Shown: positions 5,466 to 8,366 of the stretch, in pieces | Layout of the letters: every line of letters begins with the position of its first letter | How positions within the stretch are numbered: the first letter of the stretch is position 1 | Origin: CAZQLE01 sp964593905 | GTDB lineage: Bacteria > Chloroflexota > Anaerolineae > Anaerolineales > Anaerolineaceae | DNA length: 8,366 nucleotides | Assembly: GCA_964593905.1 (NCBI GenBank) | Contig: CAZQLE010000177.1 | Coordinates: forward strand, 1 to 8,366 | Direction: 5' to 3' | Program-made: the position numbers and the translations under genes | The notes under the pieces: model-generated | Told to the model about the DNA's origin: nothing | Databases searched by the model: none | Seen by the model: the letters and a program-made list of their open reading frames with translations, nothing else

Positions 5466-7472
5466 ATGGACACCTTTCAAGAAAAATGCATTCAAACAAT
5501 CCGTTTTCTATCGGCAGATGGCGTGCAAAAAGCAAATTCCGGGCATCCGGGGCTGCCCATGGGCACTGCCGCAATCGCCTATACGATCTTTACCCGCCAT
5601 CTACGTTTTAACCCGGCCAACCCGCAGTGGCCCGACCGTGACCGGTTTATCCTCTCGGGCGGACACGGCTCCATGCTGCTTTACAGCATGTTGCACCTCA
5701 CCGGTTATGATCTTCCGCTCGAAGAATTGAAGAATTTTCGCCAGTGGGGCAGCAAAACCCCCGGTCACCCCGAATATGGGCACACACCGGGCATCGAGAC
5801 CACAACCGGCCCGCTCGGGCAAGGGTTTGCCAATGGCGTTGGCATGGCGATTGCCGAAGCGCATCTGGGGGCAGAATTCAACCAACCAGATGAAAAAATT
5901 ATCGATCACTACACCTATGCCATTGTCACCGATGGAGACTTGATGGAAGGCGTCGCCTCTGAGGCGGCCTCGCTGGCCGGGCACCTCAGGCTGGGCAAGC
6001 TGATCTATCTGTATGATGACAACCGCATCTCCATTGATGGTTCAACCGATCTGGCTTTTACAGAAGATCGCGGCAAACGCTTTGAAGCCTATGGCTGGCA
6101 TGTTCAATATGTGGCCGATGGGAATGATGTCGAAGCCATTGATGCCGCCCTTCAACAGGCAAAAACCGATCCACGCCCTTCATTGATCATTTGCAAAACC
6201 ATCATCGGTTTTGGGTTACCCACCCGCGCCGGAACATCCAAAGCGCACGGCGAACCGCCTGGCGATGAAGAGTTAAACAAAGCCAAAGAAAATGCCGGCT
6301 GGCCGGTGGAACCGCACTTTTTCATCCCCGAAGACGTGCTGCAATTCTTCCGTCAAGCACTGGAACGCGGCGCAAAGCTGGAAAAAGACTGGCAAAAATC
6401 GCTGGCGGTTTACCAGAAAGCACACCCCGAACTTTGTGCAGAATTTAACCGCCGGATGAGTGATAAATTACCCGAAAACTGGGAGAAAAACCTGCCCGTT
6501 TTCGCGGCCGACCCCAAGGGGATGGCAACCCGCGCCGCCTCTGGCAAGGTGATCAATGCGCTTGCCCCCACAATGCCCGAATTAATTGGCGGTTCGGCCG
6601 ACCTCGCACCTTCCAACAATACCTGGATCCAGGGGCTGCCTGCTTTCCAGGCCGACACCCCGGGCGGGCGTAATTTCCATTTTGGCGTGCGGGAACATGC
6701 CATGGGTTCAATCATGAACGGCATGGCCTGTCACAAAGGCGTTTTGCCCTACGGCGCCACCTTCATGGTCTTTGCCGATTATGTTCGCCCCGCCATTCGC
6801 ATCTCAGCTTTGTCGGGGTTGCAGACGATCTGGGTCTTCACCCACGATTCAATCGGTCTTGGCGAAGACGGCCCCACCCACCAGCCGGTCGAACATCTGG
6901 CCTCGCTGCGCATAATTCCAAACGTGGTCGTGCTGCGCCCGGCAGATGCCAATGAAGTTGCCGAGTCGTGGAAGGTTGCCATCAACCGCCGCAATGGCCC
7001 CACAGTTTTGGCTCTTTCGCGCCAAAATCTACCCGTGGCAGACCGCACCAGGGTGGCTTCTGCCCAGGGGGTAAAGAAAGGCGCCTATGTCCTTGCCGAT
7101 CTGGGCGGCGACGTACCGGCGTTGATCTTAATGGCATCCGGCTCTGAGGTGGGGTTGATCGTTGAAGCCGGTTTTCGTCTGGCGGCCGAAGGCATTGCCG
7201 TCCGGCTGGTATCCTTCCCCAGTTGGGAACTGTTCAACGCGCAAGACAAGGCCTATCAAGAAAGCGTGCTGCCCGGTTCTCTCAAACAGAGGATCGCAGT
7301 GGAAGCCGGCGTAACCTTTGGCTGGGATCGCTATGTTGGCAGCCAGGGCGCGGTCATCGGCATGACCTCTTTTGGCGCTTCGGCTCCGGCCAAGATCCTG
7401 TTTGAGAAGTACGGCTTTACATCCGATCATATTGTCGCCCGGGCAAAAGAACTGCTGGGTGTCATTAACTAG
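5466..7472 (+). CDS. tkt: Transketolase
   Basis: A 668-residue, full-length, thiamine-diphosphate-dependent enzyme moving two-carbon ketol units between xylulose-5-phosphate and ribose-5-phosphate or erythrose-4-phosphate in the cytosol. The N-terminal PP domain has NSGHPG with H27, then FILSGGHGS and TTGPLGQGFANGVGMA. The TPP/metal motif starts at TDGDLMEG (155-162) and ends at DDNRISIDG with N186. The central Pyr domain has GGSADLAPSNN and FGVREHAMG, where E410 is the glutamate that activates the cofactor, and THDSIGLGEDGPTHQPVEHL contacts substrate phosphate. The C-terminal domain ends normally. The frame is open from 5370, but the family begins at MDTFQ-like residues and GAGGT sits just before 5466. 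It leads an operon with rpiB (21 bp downstream) and tal. Confidence 0.97.
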   Translation: MDTFQEKCIQTIRFLSADGVQKANSGHPGLPMGTAAIAYTIFTRHLRFNPANPQWPDRDRFILSGGHGSMLLYSMLHLTGYDLPLEELKNFRQWGSKTPGHPEYGHTPGIETTTGPLGQGFANGVGMAIAEAHLGAEFNQPDEKIIDHYTYAIVTDGDLMEGVASEAASLAGHLRLGKLIYLYDDNRISIDGSTDLAFTEDRGKRFEAYGWHVQYVADGNDVEAIDAALQQAKTDPRPSLIICKTIIGFGLPTRAGTSKAHGEPPGDEELNKAKENAGWPVEPHFFIPEDVLQFFRQALERGAKLEKDWQKSLAVYQKAHPELCAEFNRRMSDKLPENWEKNLPVFAADPKGMATRAASGKVINALAPTMPELIGGSADLAPSNNTWIQGLPAFQADTPGGRNFHFGVREHAMGSIMNGMACHKGVLPYGATFMVFADYVRPAIRISALSGLQTIWVFTHDSIGLGEDGPTHQPVEHLASLRIIPNVVVLRPADANEVAESWKVAINRRNGPTVLALSRQNLPVADRTRVASAQGVKKGAYVLADLGGDVPALILMASGSEVGLIVEAGFRLAAEGIAVRLVSFPSWELFNAQDKAYQESVLPGSLKQRIAVEAGVTFGWDRYVGSQGAVIGMTSFGASAPAKILFEKYGFTSDHIVARAKELLGVIN

Positions 7473-7493
7473 CCAGGTAGGGAGTAAACTTTT

Positions 7494-7952
7494 ATGCGCA
7501 TCGCCGTTTCATGTGATCATGCCGGTTATATTTTAAAGGATACTGTTCTTGAGACCATTCGTGAGGCCGGTCATGAGCCGCTGGATCTCGGACCATACAG
7601 CGCCGAACGGGTCGATTTTCCCGATTCAGCAGAGCTGGTTGGAAAAGCCGTTCAGGAAGGCAGAGCGGATCGCGGCGTGTTGATTTGCGGCTCTGGAATT
7701 GGGGTTTGTATCGCGGCAAATAAAATGAAAGGCATCTATGCTTCAGTGTGTCACGATGTCTATTCTGCCCACCAGGGCGTTGAGCACGACAATATGAACA
7801 TCCTCTGTCTGGGCGGCCAGATCATTGGTGTTCAACTGGCAAAAGAGCTTGTGCGGGCATATCTCGGCGCCGAATTCATGGATCATGGCAATTATCAGCG
7901 CCGTTTTGGCAAGATACAACAAATTGAAGAAAAAGGGATTGGATCAAAATGA
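7494..7952 (+). CDS. rpiB: Ribose-5-phosphate isomerase B (RpiB/LacA/LacB family)
   Basis: A 152-residue cytosolic isomerase interconverting ribulose-5-phosphate and ribose-5-phosphate. CDHAG at 7-11 is the phosphate/ring-opening loop, and LICGSGIGVCIAANK at 63-77 carries the catalytic base C65. CHDVYSA at 86-92 is followed by EHDNMN at 97-102 with H98. Most characterised RpiB proteins read H-N-D-x-N there, so this belongs to the EHD-type branch in which the N and D are exchanged. RpiB folds are also used for allose-, galactose- and other sugar-phosphate isomerases, but placement between tkt and tal argues for ribose-5-phosphate. GGGAG at 7480-7484 precedes the ATG by 9 nt. The stop overlaps the tal start as ATGA. 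Confidence 0.93.
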   Translation: MRIAVSCDHAGYILKDTVLETIREAGHEPLDLGPYSAERVDFPDSAELVGKAVQEGRADRGVLICGSGIGVCIAANKMKGIYASVCHDVYSAHQGVEHDNMNILCLGGQIIGVQLAKELVRAYLGAEFMDHGNYQRRFGKIQQIEEKGIGSK

Positions 7953-8366
7953 GCGCCTCAATTGACCAAATTCACGCCCTGGGCCAGTCACTCTGGTACG
8001 ATAATATTGAGCGCCGCCTGCTGGAAAACGGCGAACTGGCTGCCATGATTGACCGGGGAGAGATCCGCGGAGTTACCTCAAACCCGAGTATCTTCCACAA
8101 TGCCATCTCCCGTTCAACCGATTATGACAGCGCCCTCCAACCAATGGCCTGGGCTGGCTGGTCAAATGAAGAAATGTTCTGGCAGTTGGCGGTTGAAGAT
8201 ATTCAAGCCGCCGCCGATTTATTCCACCCCCTCTACGAAACAAGCCGCGGTGGCGATGGGTATGTTAGCCTGGAAGTAAGCCCGTTTCTGGCAAACAAAA
8301 CCCGCGAAACCATCTCAGAGGCCAAACGTCTCTGGAAAACCGTCAACCGCCCCAACTTAATGATCA
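7949..8366 (+). CDS. tal: Transaldolase, N-terminal part (3' end outside window)
   Basis: ATG 7949 overlaps the rpiB stop by 4 bp, and the frame stays open to the right edge, giving 139 residues. LGQSLWYDNI (11-20) holds the conserved aspartate D18. GVTSNPSIF (41-49) and GDGYVSLEVSP (102-112, with E109) are transaldolase signatures. NRPNLMI at the edge is the start of the strand that normally continues into the K-I-P with the Schiff-base lysine, so the catalytic lysine is just outside. The enzyme moves dihydroxyacetone units between sedoheptulose-7-phosphate and glyceraldehyde-3-phosphate. The sequence is of the mycobacterial/cyanobacterial type. In several phyla, including Chloroflexota as I recall, this type is fused to phosphoglucose isomerase, which cannot be tested here. 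Confidence 0.94.
   Translation, partial: MSASIDQIHALGQSLWYDNIERRLLENGELAAMIDRGEIRGVTSNPSIFHNAISRSTDYDSALQPMAWAGWSNEEMFWQLAVEDIQAAADLFHPLYETSRGGDGYVSLEVSPFLANKTRETISEAKRLWKTVNRPNLMI

Noticed and set aside
1..8366. Scan for CRISPR arrays, tRNA/rRNA genes, transposases, phage genes and toxin-antitoxin pairs
   Set aside because: No regularly spaced repeats, tRNA-like sequence or mobile-element protein was visible on either strand; every long stretch is explained by the housekeeping and glycan genes listed.

Overview
The window looks like ordinary chromosomal DNA from a free-living bacterium of moderate-to-high GC, with tightly packed genes and clear Shine-Dalgarno sequences. The gene content (a Lgt-like membrane protein beside a TlpA-type thioredoxin, and tkt-rpiB-tal with a mycobacterial/cyanobacterial-type transaldolase) resembles what I recall from Chloroflexota, class Anaerolineae. 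That placement is an inference and not proven by anything in the window.

Layout. (1) Bases 1-2157, plus strand: the 3' end of a glycan operon with a WbqC-family protein (truncated at the left edge), a SAM-dependent methyltransferase and a WecE-type aminotransferase. They fit the synthesis and decoration of a 4-amino-4,6-dideoxyhexose for a surface polysaccharide. (2) 2158-2210: a perfect 14-bp inverted repeat between convergent genes, a probable bidirectional terminator. (3) 2211-5160, minus strand, read right to left: TlpA-like thioredoxin, Lgt-like membrane protein, pteridine-reductase-like SDR, then after a 73-bp gap with a candidate promoter, folB and folK. The last three form a pterin/folate block. 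The first two form a membrane/redox pair just upstream. (4) 5161-5465: a divergent intergenic region that must contain the start signals of both flanking operons. (5) 5466-8366, plus strand: tkt, rpiB and the beginning of tal, a non-oxidative pentose phosphate operon running off the right edge.

How the genes work together. WecE would transaminate dTDP-4-keto-6-deoxyglucose, and the methyltransferase and WbqC protein may modify the resulting sugar or its substituent. FolB converts dihydroneopterin to 6-hydroxymethyl-dihydropterin, FolK pyrophosphorylates it, and the SDR carries the Asp-Tyr-Lys triad of PTR1/FolM pteridine reductases, so it may reduce a dihydropterin or dihydrofolate. Transketolase, ribose-5-phosphate isomerase B and transaldolase interconvert pentose, hexose and triose phosphates.

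The least ordinary item is the Lgt-like protein. It keeps the Lgt architecture, but in my by-eye alignment it has lost most of the residues considered essential for diacylglyceryl transfer, and it is translationally coupled to a thioredoxin. I saw no CRISPR array, tRNA, rRNA, insertion sequence, prophage or obvious defence system.
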